Notes under the pieces: model-generated
Seen by the model: the letters and a program-made list of their open reading frames with translations, nothing else
Databases searched by the model: none
What the model was told of the DNA's origin: nothing
Shown here: positions 21,841 to 32,455 of the stretch, piece after piece
Position numbering within the stretch: the stretch's first letter is position 1
How the letters are laid out: the number at the start of each line of letters is the position of its first letter
Program-made: the position numbers and the translations under genes
From: Ixodes scapularis
Taxonomy: Eukaryota; Arthropoda; Arachnida; Ixodida; Ixodidae
Length of the DNA stretch: 64,000 bases
Reading direction: 5' to 3'
Assembly: GCF_016920785.2 (NCBI RefSeq)
Contig: NW_024609884.1
Coordinates: 31,974,080 to 32,038,079 of the forward strand

Positions 21841-23255
21841 GTTAACCGTGAAGGGATCTACTGATCTGGAAACGCGGTGCTTACAGCCAATTCAGAAACT
21901 TTTGCGTGCCCCACGTCCATACTCTGGCAATGTGAACGGTGTACTCTGGGGGTCATCTTTTGCGCGGACGAAACGTTTCGTTTCGGTTCCATTCCAACTG
22001 CAACAGGCGAAATTCGCTTCAGAACGCCTTTCTAAACCGGTAAAAGTGATGTCTGAACTCGCAAATCTGCAGCCCGAGCTCCTTCCCGTCCCCTCCTTTC
22101 CTGAATTCAATTTCAAACACAAGTTTTGAATATATAAAAGCGGTCACTGCTATTTTTTTTTCTTCTAAGTTATGCACACTTTTTTTTTTTCTCTAAATTA
22201 AATTTATTCCGTGGAATCATAACATTTGCCCGTGGCGGTAATGAGCTAACGGGATTGTAATTTGAATCCGGCGCCGAAGACGAAAATATAGCTTCTTTTA
22301 GCCGATTACACTCCTATTACACGGAAGTATCTGACACGTTACGAGGTATTACTCGCTGATCGGCCTAGCGATGTTCAGTGGAACGTAGATGTTCCCCGTG
22401 TTCCGCAATTTCTCAGACCATCCATCATATCGGATCGGTTAAATGACCCTCGAACGCACGCGCAAGGGGTGCAGAATGCACCGAGTACACCGCTATCTTA
22501 TTCCAAAGTTATTCTTTTCTTTAGGGTGCGGTCGCCTCGAGTCGGATTTGATGGCCGCCCCGCCTGACGAGAGCGCCGTGAGCACCCGTGCTCGGAGGCC
22601 ATCTCCAGGCCTGGCAATTTGACTGAGGCGGCTTTAAAAGGGCCGTATGGGCCTGGCCTTTGCGTTGGCGAATTGGTGTGTTTTTTTCCTTCTTTGCCTG
22701 TGGCTCTCGCTTGTTCGGTGGCGCGCGTTATTCCCGGTGGTCGGCGCTTACTTTATGGCCGTCATATTTTATGCGCGAGATTTATGGGAAGTGCGTGCAG
22801 TGAAATCACGCAATATCCGCATCCGGTCTTGTAGTGTCATGCAGCTCTACGGCGGACGATGTGTCTAGACCTGAAATCTCGCATTCCGAGGTTGGAGCTT
22901 ATCTTCTCTCTCTCTCTCTCTCACTTCCTCCTCCTCTTCTTCTTCTTTCTTTCCTTTTGCTTCTTTCTTCTGTGCGTAAGGACTCTCGAAATTTATTTTC
23001 TATTTCTGGACGCCGGGAGAAGTTATAATGGGAAGTCTCAAATTTGAATGGAAACGACTTTTAGGGTACGCTTTAAATATGTCCGAATATTGTCATGTTT
23101 TAAATGCGCAAGGAGTTAATTAAGATGCTGATAGTTGTAAGTACCCCCCCCCCTCCCCCCCCCAAAAAAAAAAAAAAAAAAATTGAGAACGTGAGTGGCT
23201 TGCGTCTTTTTTTTTTTTTTTAATTTGAAATAGGCAGTATAGTTGGTGACCGAGC
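21841..23255. other. No supported gene; microsatellites
   Basis: An open stretch at about 21840-22128 (plus) has mixed composition but no start context or splice borders that I trust. (TC)n lies at about 22905-22922, followed by a TTC-rich run to about 22975. C and A runs occupy about 23144-23181 and a T run about 23205-23221. Confidence 0.4.
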
Positions 23256-23387
23256 AAGATCGAAGTGGAAGCCCCTCCCCACCTCTTTCCACTTTAGTAG
23301 TGAGAACGCTGGAGAGGAGGTGACCTTCTCTCCACCGTTGGCTCCGCTGAAGTGGAAAGGGGCGGTAGGAACTTCCACTTCGTTCTT
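23256..23387. repeat. Foldback repeat, about 37-bp arms
   Basis: AAGATCGAAGTGGAAGCCCC at 23256 continues to ACTTT at about 23295. It pairs with about 23351-23387, whose complement starts AAGAACGAAGTGGAAGTTCC. Arms are imperfect and the spacer is about 55 bp. Probably a small MITE; no target duplication was identified. Confidence 0.65.
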
Positions 23388-24728
23388 GACCTGTCACAGA
23401 CTTTATAGATCCTGCTCGCTGTGTTGTTTTTACTCCGGCTTGTCTAGGCTAGGGTGCATCGTCTGGCCTGCTTCGATCTTGGCGCGCAGCCAGCAACATT
23501 CACGCACTGTATACCCTTAGCTGATGATGCGAGCATATGGAAATTTTGATCCTCATATTGATCTTGACTCTGTAGTCAGCGCGAACGCCGAAATTAGAGA
23601 TCGCCACCGAGCGAACGATTCAACATCCGATGTCGAGAAAATGCTTTACGCTATCCTTTCAGTTCACCGCTCGTGGAAGTGCATAATAGCCTTGCCCCGT
23701 CTCCTTTTATTTGTACACGTCGCATGAATGGCTTTGGTGGAAAGCATGTCTCGCAGCTGACTTGCTTCCCTCGTTTCTTCCGGCGCCCACCGTCTGTCAG
23801 CCTTGGCTGTCTTGCCTGGCGCGTGGAAGCTGCTTGCGTAGCAACTGCCCACGGCGCGTGCGACGGCCAAGAAAAGTGACGAGCGACCTAGTTTGTTTTT
23901 CTCGTGGCCGCGGTTACGCGTTTCTGAGCATCGGCGTCAGTCTTCCCGATCGACGTGCAAACCGTGCTTCAAAAAAAAAAAAAAAAAAAAAAAAAAAGAT
24001 TTTTTGTTTTTTACTTCTTTCGTCGTTGTTGCGGCCTCAAGGTGAACTCGCAAGGCCAGCGGGTTTATAGTGACTCTATTTGAGAAGAAGCTTCTTTAGT
24101 GTGTTTTAATCAATGTCTCTTTCAATAGCTTTTGTGTATAATGGAAGAGAACGAAATAATGACTACGTGATTTAAACTATGGGATAAAAATGAAAACACA
24201 GCGACCTTCTCCGCAATTCCTGTACCTCCCATGGCGCTCTGCGGTCTTTTTTTCGGTTGTTCCAGCGCATGCGAGTCGCCTTGGGCGTTTTCTTCGGCTA
24301 CACGATATACGATTCAAAATTTTCGCAACCGGTTATGTTACTTTTAATATTCCATACCTTCGTCATTTTTTTTATTTTTTTTGCTTTATATCGAAAATTA
24401 AGAACGTGTCGGAGTTTACCTCCGTTAAATGTCTGTTTACCCTTCGTTTATCCGAGTTCAATTTAGTAATGCAGCGAATTCTTTAAACTTACTCGCGAAA
24501 AGAAATGGTTAAAAGAAAGAAAGTACGTAGAGAGAAAACAATTTTAATTAAAATTAAGATTTAAAAAAAAAACAAAAAACTGCGGGATCTTATATGGCTT
24601 CCACTGTTTTAAACCCCTGGATTCTCTTCGTTAATCGTCCGCAGTTACTGAAAGGAGACAGAAGTGGCGTCTCCTCGGTACCGCTGTGTCCGCGCTCTTT
24701 ATATAGCAAAACTAATGTAAAACGTCTC

Positions 24729-24729
<1 letters not shown>

Positions 24730-24762
<33 letters not shown>
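24730..24762. repeat. Poly-T tract
   Basis: Thirty-three consecutive T residues. It could be the poly(A) tail of a minus-strand retroposon, but no body was recognised beside it. Confidence 0.9.
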
Positions 24763-24765
<3 letters not shown>

Positions 24766-24834
24766 CGTATTTTTGAATAACAGTGTTTTGGCGTATAGTT
24801 TACGGGCGAGGAATTTTCAGATTTTCTCGGTTTT

Positions 24835-24864
24835 ATTCGGAAACCCGGAACCGGGTTTCCGAAT
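24835..24864. repeat. Perfect hairpin, 14-bp arms
   Basis: ATTCGGAAACCCGG and its exact complement are separated by AA. It sits 3 bp from a second perfect hairpin (24868-24918). Confidence 0.9.
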
Positions 24865-24867
24865 GGG

Positions 24868-24918
24868 GGAGTTGAGCAATGAGTGACTCAGACCTTGAGT
24901 CACTCATTGCTCAACTCC
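24868..24918. repeat. Perfect hairpin, 23-bp arms, 5-nt loop
   Basis: The arm starting GGAGTTGAGCAATGAGTGAC at 24868-24890 is exactly complementary to 24896-24918. The loop is GACCT. Perfect pairing and the very short loop argue against a microRNA precursor and for a recent inverted duplication. Confidence 0.9.
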
Positions 24919-24974
24919 GCCATTCATTAATTATTTTGAGAATTTTAATGCAGACAATCCGTTATGGCGCAGTG

Positions 24975-25485
24975 CTAGGTGCGAGACTCATGGAGCAATA
25001 GTCGAACGGTTTATTTGGTCCACAAATTTGTGTCTGTTAAACGAAAAGAAACCTAGATATTTTAGTCCACCCACAAACTCATTTACATCAATTGACCTCT
25101 CTATAAGTGAACGTATTTTATTATCACTGTTTTCATGGCAGCTTACAGCTAATCCTTTAGGCACTGACCACATGCCGATTGTTTTAGGACTGAATAACCC
25201 AGGTGGGACCCTCGCCACCTGAACTCCCCGCTGGAAATTTGAGAAGGCAAACTGGTTAGAATTCAAGTAATTCTCGCTGCTCGCATGCACATCTCTTGAC
25301 AAGCTTTCGATTGACGAAGTGAACGAACTGCATCCTCCAGGAAGCCATTATGGCAATCCCCGTGACCTCGGGACAACTCCCACGCCGTCCCAAGCCTTGG
25401 TGGAATGAAGAATGCTCGGAATCACGAAAAAAACAAAACAAGGCTTGGAGCATATTTCGACAATATCTGACATCATCCGAATCTA
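24975..25485 (+). pseudogene. Broken LINE endonuclease/linker fragment (Jockey/CR1-like)
   Basis: In one frame, from about 24980, the peptide contains GAIVERFIWSTNLCLLNEKK, a run TSIDLSISERILL, and GTDHMPIVLGLN. The last corresponds to the SDHxPI motif of apurinic-type LINE endonucleases (apparent G-T-D-H-M-P-I). After in-frame stops at 25220-25222 and about 25268, similarity continues with TPRWKFEKANWLEFK. A frameshift near 25330 then leads into PWWNEECSESRKKQNKAWSI, the conserved W-W-(N/D)-x-(E/D)-C segment after the endonuclease. At least two stops and one frameshift make it a dead fragment. The reverse transcriptase is absent. Family assignment is from motif memory. Confidence 0.8.
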
Positions 25486-25527
25486 GCAGTGGCGGAACGC
25501 GACGCCATCGCGTTCTGCCACTGCTAG
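25483..25527. repeat. Near-perfect hairpin, 20-bp arms
   Basis: CTAGCAGTGGCGGAACGCGA at 25483-25502 pairs with 25508-25527 with one mismatch. The loop is CGCCA. It follows the LINE fragment where its similarity ends. Confidence 0.88.
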
Positions 25528-25844
25528 CTTTGCGCTTGCTTCACGAGTGGTAACTTTGGCGCGCCCCAGAGTTTCCCATGAGCTTCAAGTCTTTCTAAAA
25601 AGAGTTAGTGGTTTTCGATGACGCTTAGTAAGTTTCTAATTGAAATCCTATGTCTATTTTCACTAATGAAAAAGTTAATTAACGAATTTTAATTGATTAG
25701 CCGACTTATCACAAAGCTTAGCCACCCACATAATGCCCCCGTGGGCGTATAACTCACCTGCACAGACCGCCTAAGTGTAACTTTCCTGCCTCGTTTTAAA
25801 CAAATCGGTAAAGCTTAAAAAGAGAGAGAAAAAAAAACACAAAC

Positions 25845-25847
<3 letters not shown>

Positions 25848-25887
<40 letters not shown>
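25848..25887. repeat. (TA)n microsatellite
   Basis: Twenty TA units. Confidence 0.97.
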
Positions 25888-25898
<11 letters not shown>

Positions 25899-25989
25899 TG
25901 TGTGTTAGTTTTTGAGGTGTATACACACGATTTCGGGCCACATCTACGTCCGTTCACGTTCAGTGTCTCGGTGTGGGCGCAAATCAAAT

Positions 25990-26150
25990 TGAACGCGAAA
26001 GGTCGATCTATCTGCCTTTGCGATTTGATGAGAAGGGTTGAACGATAAAAGTGCACAATTTATCCCGTGCAGTACGAGCCGTGGGTCTTTAACGTGCATT
26101 GCCCAATTGTGATTACACAGACTGCACGCCGGTACAGTTCCCCGTCTGTG
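25990..26150 (-). mobile_element. SINE tail fragment, minus orientation
   Basis: On the minus strand the order of words GTGTAATCAC, GCACGTTAAAGACCC and GTACTGCAC matches the body of the SINEs at 45390 and 51993 (GTGTAATCAC, GCACGTTAAAAACCC, TGTACTGCACTGG). The tRNA head is not recognisable. Confidence 0.55.
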
Positions 26151-26729
26151 TAAAGGCACGACCACATCGCGTCGCGGAGGCCTGCGGCGCGACGGTCGGT
26201 GCTGCCGTTTGCCGACCGAAACCAGTTTTCGGCTTCAACGGCGCGACGTACGGCGCCGCAGAGTCAACCGCTCCGTGCGCGGTTCAGAGCTCGGCGCCGC
26301 ACGCCGCAGAAGAGAGGAGCCAATGGGAGGTGGCGTAGGTAGTGACGTCGCGATGCCATGGCAACGCTCAAGCCGGTCCTCGGCGCGTCTTTCACGTTCC
26401 GAAGGAAGTGTTTCGTATCGTCTGCTATCCCTATTTCCCCCCGATGCCTTCCGCAACGGAGCGGTTCCTTGAAACTGTGCGACTGTTTCCCTTTTTATAT
26501 GACAAGACGCAGCCAGACTACCTAGATAATGACGCTAAGAACAACCGCTGAGAAATTATAGCAGAGGAATTCGGAATTGCAAGTGAGTTTCTCCGTGGCA
26601 CTTGTTGCATGTCGTCTGTGTTGTGACGGATGTCGTGTTGATTTCGTGACACTTTCGAAAGTAGCCTTCATCTCTGGCGCGCCACCGGGGCAGCAATGCA
26701 CTGACCTGTACTTCGGTGTTTCGGTAGAA

Positions 26730-26750
26730 CCAAGGAGGTAACCTCCTTGG
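26730..26750. repeat. Perfect palindrome
   Basis: CCAAGGAGGT, one base, then the exact complement. GGTAGAACCAA flanks it as a short direct repeat on both sides. Confidence 0.85.
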
Positions 26751-27023
26751 GTAGAACCAACTCGGCCGGATCCAAAACCTGCGTCTCCTTCCCTTCAGAG
26801 CGCGGCGACGTCGCAAGATCAACGAGCAGGCTAGGATAATCACATTCACGCTGATCACCAGGTCATTGTGGACTCCTATGTAGGTAGCGAGTGCGGTTTC
26901 GATGCTGATATATGCGAAAGATGGGAGCCGAAACGGAAGGATCTAACGAAGAGCAGACGACGAAAGAGCGGGAAATCCGACGGGAGGTGCGATCGCGAGA
27001 TCCAGTGCTGTCACGTGACGCCC

Positions 27024-27056
27024 GCAAAACGGAGGCCAATGTGGCCTCCGTTTTGC
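27024..27056. repeat. Perfect hairpin, 15-bp arms
   Basis: GCAAAACGGAGGCCA pairs with TGGCCTCCGTTTTGC across a 3-nt loop. Confidence 0.9.
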
Positions 27057-27149
27057 ATTATAATCATAACATTAAATTGCAAGCTTCACCCTTGTTGGTG
27101 TACGACTGGTGGCAGCTGATAAAACCCGTTTTCTCTACTAACGTCTAAC

Positions 27150-27221
27150 TCCTGGTTAGCTCAGTTGGTAGATCGCTCCACTTGTAATGGAGAGATCCCG
27201 GGTTAGATACCCGGACCAGGC
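27150..27221 (+). mobile_element. Thr(UGU) tRNA-like head of a SINE
   Basis: A 72-nt cloverleaf can be drawn. The acceptor TCCTGGT pairs with ACCAGGC at 6 of 7 positions. The box A/D arm is TAGCTCAGTTGGTAG. The anticodon stem CTCCA/TGGAG encloses loop CTTGTAA (anticodon TGT at 27183-27185). The T arm is CCGGG/CCCGG. The T loop reads TTAGATA instead of TTCGANN, so the conserved C56 is lost and box B is damaged. No encoded CCA. This fits a tRNA-derived SINE head better than a working tRNA-Thr. The following sequence (GGCGGATCTTTTCGGTTGCG) would be the SINE body, with its end unclear. Confidence 0.65.
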
Positions 27222-27499
27222 GGATCTTTTCGGTTGCGCACCAGTCACCTAGCTGTGTTTGGAGATTTATGATTGTCCTTTGTCCCTCTTGTTCCCCTTC
27301 TTCAGGGATTATTTTCGTCATTCTTGTCCAGCTCGCTTGCACCTTCGCATTTAATTGCATTATGATCCCACTACTCTTTTCTAGTATGCGCCGCCTTTTC
27401 TGCCGCTTGGTGGCGGGTTTGTCGACGGGTCTTTTCTTGTTTTCGTACTTTATAAACTGCATTTGTTTTTGTTTTTTTTTTATCTAAAAAAACTGAACA

Positions 27500-27796
27500 A
27501 AAACTACTTTTATAAATAATTGAAACGGTTCGCGCCACTTATATTTTGTATTTCGACTAAAAGGAAGCTTTTAGCGGCTCTGACCAGTAGTAGGCCCAGG
27601 ACCAAAGACGTCACATTTTGCGCGCTTTCGGTACCGCGGGTCGCCCTCGTCGGTGGAGGAGGTTTCCATGTCGTCCGGTTAAAATATGACGCACTGATAT
27701 TTAGTTACTCTCTCCGTGCCCGCTGGTTTGCCCGACCCCTAAGAGACGTGGAAACCGCAAAAAAGGTAGACGCTTAAATATGGTTGCAGGGCCCCT
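27500..27796 (-). mobile_element. Single end of a TTAA/AGGGG-type MITE
   Basis: On the minus strand, reading from 27796, AGGGGCCCTGCAACC follows TTAA (27797-27800). This matches the ends at 34580 and 50826 (AGGGGC(C/T)GTGCAACGAT). No partner end was found, so the left limit is approximate and the element is probably truncated. Confidence 0.4.
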
Positions 27797-28554
27797 TTAA
27801 GGGGGCACACAGTCACACAGACAGTCGGCGAACGTCGCGTTTTCCGAGCAATTTGAGTGTCCGGGAGACCTCCTTGCAGGTGTCGACAGGAGCCGCTCTC
27901 GTTTCCAGCGCGCTGAGTCGGCTGCGGCGGGCGCTTTTATTGTGTTGCGGCGCACTGCCGACGTTCATCGTTGTGAATAACAATGGTCAATGTGTCCAAA
28001 TGGATCGCAGGGGCGGCTGTAGTTGTTCCGTCCATTAACACAGCGACGGGCGACCCCTCGTGTTAAGGGGTCTCCTCTCCGCCTCCCTTCTCGAGAGAAG
28101 CGTTGCGCGAGTCACGCATTGCTCTCAAGTGGATCCCTTCCTCTGTCCCCATGCGCGAGTATTTCCAGAAATCGCGTCTGATAAAGAAGAAAAAAAAAAA
28201 AAAAAGTGTTTCGCCAAGAAAAGTTGTGTTTGGTTTATTTTGCTGATCGTGTGATATTGTGATGCCCGTAGTTTCACACGCAGGTGAAGCAACCGAAAAA
28301 GTTAATGACTCGAACAGAAAAAAAAGCAGCTTACCATTTTCTTTTGTTTTTACTCATTTCCTTTTTTACCTTTTTAATTCTCAGTCTTTTCAGATCCTTT
28401 CACTCCTTTCTCATAAATATTTGTAACATTTACCGTTAGGGTCTTTAATGTCTTCGTCTTCCTCATCTTCCGAATTAAAATGTCAGTTGCGAGTAAGCGC
28501 TTTTTCTGTGTATTCTCCCTCTTGTCCTTGTCTTTCGCGCTTTTTAATTTTCGT

Positions 28555-28673
28555 AATGTTCAACCAACTAAGCCAACAAATAATTTTGCTACATGTGGGC
28601 ATTGCTGGCAACGAGGCTGCAGATAAACTGGCCTTCTCTTCGCACATGTCCGCATCCCCCACCAAGACTTAAC
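28555..28673 (+). pseudogene. LINE RNase H domain fragment
   Basis: The frame contains residues ILLHVGIAGNEAADKLAFSS. H-V-G-I-x-G-N-E-A-A-D-x-L-A is the diagnostic C-terminal motif of the RNase H domain of non-LTR retrotransposons, with the histidine and the aspartate of the active-site region. The usual W-(I/V)-P-G-H start is reduced to LLH. Only about 35 codons are recognisable before TAA near 28671. No reverse transcriptase lies upstream. It may be the 3' part of the same LINE type as at 24975, but they are not contiguous. Confidence 0.75.
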
Positions 28674-28740
28674 ACTGCCTACAACACTTGAAGTCTTGCG
28701 ATTGTGGCAGTCCGAGTGGGGATTCAGAGGTTAACAATAC

Positions 28741-28770
28741 GGGGGGGGGGGGGGGGGGGGAGGGGGGGGG
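28741..28770. repeat. Poly-G tract between short duplicated words
   Basis: Twenty G, A, nine G. CAGAGGTTAACAATA occurs immediately before it (with C) and again at about 28782, so the tract sits within a small tandem duplication. Confidence 0.9.
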
Positions 28771-29878
28771 CTTTAAGCACACAGAGGTTAACAATAGGGG
28801 GCTCACAAGTATGTATTCCATTTCACCCTGCCTTGCTACTTGGTGAGCGACCACTCATCTCATTCAAACGTCTTTTTGATCTTTTTTTTTTTTGTGGAAA
28901 ATATCGGATTTTTAAGCAAACTGCAAACAATAGAACTATTCCGCCATAGTTTAATTATACTCGCCCCTTTTTATTGACCTACCTTGTTTGGCGCAGTATG
29001 GCCATTGATGCTCTTGCTCCGTTAAAACCGTAAACAGCAATTTTGGGCTCCACGCACGCGCAGTGGGGAACACGCAACGCTAATGTAAACACTTTGTGTT
29101 TGCGTTTGCTCGTATACGCAATACTAAAACTCGTTACTGTTTCACCGGTTTTCCAGCGCCAACGAAATGTACTGCAGTGAGCAGACGCGCAAGCGGGTGG
29201 GCGCTCCTTCGAACTGGAAAAGCTGAGATTGGCAAAACGGCGGTGCGTAATAATGAAAGAAAATAAATGTTCTGGGTAGCTTTGTAATGAAAACAGCAGC
29301 AACGGAATCCCTTGCTTTCTTCGCAATTCGGAGCCTTTTGTCCTTAAGGATTGGCTTTGAGTTTGGGAGTTTTGCTGATTGCCAAAAGTCGCGACTTTGA
29401 TATCACCATATGCTTTACCCACAGTTAATGTCATTTTACGTGAATTTTTCAGACTAGCTAGAATGTTTAGACTATTAGTATTTTATAACTTGTTTATCTG
29501 CAATTGTCCCCAGTGATGATAATTTGCCAACTTTTGGATTGCCATGGTTCGCGCGTTTGAATTCTGATTAAAATCAACAGATTATATTGGAGTTTGGAAA
29601 ACTATTTATTAAAATATCTTAATTGTATTATTAATAATACAAATTGCCGTAATGTAGGTCCCCAAATACGTTCACAAAAATACCCCATTTAACCATAATA
29701 GGCTTTAATGAAAGGTCTTATTTTGATATCTTTTTAGCGCATAAAAAACTCTGACATCGTTATCAATATAGACATAAATACTTGATGTAATATAAAGTCC
29801 TATGCGTCGCGCATTGCCTTAAAAAACACACTCTTCTGTTGTCCGACTCGGAGTTTGTTTTGGGCCAGAAGGCGCCAT

Positions 29879-30112
29879 TCTTGTCCCATTGAGCGAAAAT
29901 GCGGCGTCTATGGCCATAAAAATACGATTGAGCGACACACGCCGCTCAGTCGTACGCTCTAGGACGACACTGTCCTTGGTGTCGTCCTTGAGGTCGTCCT
30001 AGAGGTCTTCCTAGACCTCTTGAACGACCTTACTTGTCCTATTACGCGAAAAAGCGGCGTCGTTGTGCCCGAAAGATGGCCATAAAAATACGCCATCAAG
30101 CACGCGCCGCTC
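29879..30112. repeat. Imperfect tandem duplication around a GGACGAC palindromic core
   Basis: The block CTTGTCCCATTGAGCGAAAA...ATGGCCATAAAAATACG...CGCCGCTCA at 29879-29948 recurs diverged at 30031-30112. Between them is about 70 bp of GGTCGTCCT / GACGACACC words that pair as nested hairpins (about 29957-30028). Confidence 0.7.
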
Positions 30113-31824
30113 ACGCTCACGCTCAAGTGCGGGAGCGTGAGGTCACCACCGGAGCGCCGTGTGCAGAAGGTGCGCTTCGGACTTCATCTGTGCTTGTTGT
30201 GTACTTGGTGCGATGGACTGTGAGGCGACCGCGTCTACATCTGCGGCCTCGACATCGGCAGCAGCGTCTACTCTACGGCGGCTTCCGCAGGCAAACGTGG
30301 CCGGCCACTCAAATACGCCACAGCATCGACGTTGTCCTAAACTTTAATACGTGTAGAAACATTACTCGAAAACATTTCTCCCCCTGGACTATAATGCTTT
30401 CGCCTTCCTACACGTAAGCAGTCTTGAATGTCCTCGTGTAATTTTTTTTTTGTAGTGATAACAGCATTTCTTAATTTGTACGTTTTTTTGAACATATTCT
30501 TAGCTCATCACCCGTGGTGATATTTTGTAAAATTTCAATTGATTCTGTTATCCTTGTGCTGGGAATAATGCTAAAGCAATTAATCATCTAAATTCCCGAA
30601 AACCTATTAAAGTGCCCGCAGGTGATTATTTCATATGATCTTTATCCTGGTAAAAAAAAAAAAAAAAAAGGCTCCAAGAACACTCATTTAGCAACGCAGA
30701 GTTTTTCAACAAATACAATATTCCGTTACCTTTAAGGTGTATGGAAGGCCCCGTCTTTAAAGGGTCTCTGAACTCTCCAAAATATATGCAAGTTCCTGGA
30801 TCGGACATGCATATCACAAAATAAAGGTGCCGCGAATAATTTGTTTAGCATAATAATTACGCTGTGAGGCACGTCTTGAGGTGGGAGAGAAACCGAAATG
30901 AATACCTATATCGAGAGATTAAATCCAAAATAAAAGTTAGTTTCGGTTTCGTTCCTGAATTAAAACGTGTCTCCCGGCGTAAATATTACACTAAATAGCG
31001 TTTTTGCTTTCAGAATAAAGAGGTGACCTGCGCGCATAACACCCTAGCTTCCTCGTATGAGCGCGGTAACAATTAGCGTCTCTCAATGAAGCCAGCACAC
31101 TAGACAGGCTCAGCAACTCGTGTACCAGCACGCATCTCCGACCCTCACTATAACCGCCATTTTGGAAAACGGGTGGCACGTCACCACCCATAGACAGTTT
31201 GAGTCGCGTTTTCTTCTCCAGCATCTCGGGGAAAGCAGAGGCGCCTGCAAAGGCGGAGCAGGTGTGTCCGACGATGAGAGCGGAAATCCTCGTGTTTTCG
31301 TCGCCGCATCCGTCTCTTGATGACTCTTTGGTTGGCAGCGCGGATGAGTTTTCTCATTACGCGCGGGGATACATCCATATGGTCGTTCGTAACATTGTGG
31401 TCCGTAAACGAACGCCCTAAGGCCTTGAAACATTTTCGGCTCGCGCTTTATCCCTGTTGGCTTTTCGACCTTCTCACTGCCGACATTTTCCGTATTTTCG
31501 CGGATCTTGGCGGCGACAGTATTTTTAGTTTTCTGCGGCCGCTGTTCTGTTCAGCGAGGCACTCACGACCATCTCTCCGTCTCTGCCGGTTCGTGCCAGA
31601 CTGTCGGGCAACCCTATGGCGCATATTTGGTAGAGTTTCTGTTTTGGTGCATGGAACTAATCCAGATTTCCGACTTAGAAAAAGCCGGGGAATTTCGGGG
31701 ATCGAATTTTAAGGTGAATTCTCCCGCGATACGAAATTTTCGTCACATTCGCGATGATCAGCCTGAACCACGTTCGCCCGGTGCAGGTTTCAGGCGGCGG
31801 TCGCTTAAATATTTTCTTTTCCTA

Positions 31825-32002
31825 TACACGTTTGCAAGTCCGGCTTCAGGGCGCTGCCATCTTGCTTGCTGGGGTGCGCTTGGACACGTCCTAATCCGAT
31901 TACGAAGCCTTGCTAAGGCGTCATAATCGGATTATGGCCGCTCCCAAGCGCACCCCACTGGGCAAGATGGCGGCACCCTGGGACCGGACTTGCAAACGTG
32001 TA
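31825..32002. mobile_element. TA-flanked foldback MITE (Tc1/mariner-like target)
   Basis: The left end TACACGTTTGCAAGTCCGGC and the complement of the right end TACACGTTTGCAAGTCCGGT continue as arms of about 60 bp that pair across a 178-bp element. TA abuts both ends (31823-31824 and 32003-32004). No coding capacity. Confidence 0.85.
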
Positions 32003-32269
32003 TATGAGCCTCGATAGGCCCGAGACAGCTCTCGTGTAGACGAAGCTTTCGATACACCAGCGAGGATCTTAATTCTGACAGCCCGTTCCTTCTGGAATTT
32101 CACGAAACCCGACGTTTTCAGCTCTCGAAGGAAGTACCGAGCAGCGAACAACATTGTGTCGCGGGGCTGCAGCTGGCGTGCTGCCTATTCACTCGTCGTC
32201 GGTGTCAGAGGGCCTGTGCGCGAGTCGGCAATTGAACATGTAAATTTGCACCTTTAGCTCCCTGGCCAA

Positions 32270-32455
32270 CTTTAAGGATCACGTCACGACGGACGCATCC
32301 GTGTGCGCCAGCTGGACATACATGGCGCTAATCGGCACTATTCTACGTCTACCCGGCGCGCGCGTTCCTTTCGGGAAGAAATTAAGCGGCTCGCTCGGAC
32401 AGTCCGGAGAGAAGCTTTGCTTGCCGGAAGAGGAACGTGCACGGTCTTAAGGCGC
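32270..32455 (+). other. Coding-like fragment, unassigned
   Basis: One plus frame is open for about 45 codons with basic, charge-patterned composition (for example RRARSFREEIKRLARTVRRE). This resembles the linker region of LINE polyproteins before the reverse transcriptase. There is no diagnostic motif, and stops lie on both sides. Confidence 0.25.

Noticed and set aside
23971..23998. Retroposon poly(A) tail
   Set aside because: No recognisable retroposon body or target duplication beside the A-run; many such runs occur in this window.
24868..24918. MicroRNA precursor
   Set aside because: Total length about 51 nt with a 5-nt loop and perfect pairing; animal pre-miRNA hairpins are longer with bulges.
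27150..27221. Functional tRNA-Thr gene
   Set aside because: T loop lacks the conserved C56 and box B is damaged; the following sequence looks like a SINE body.
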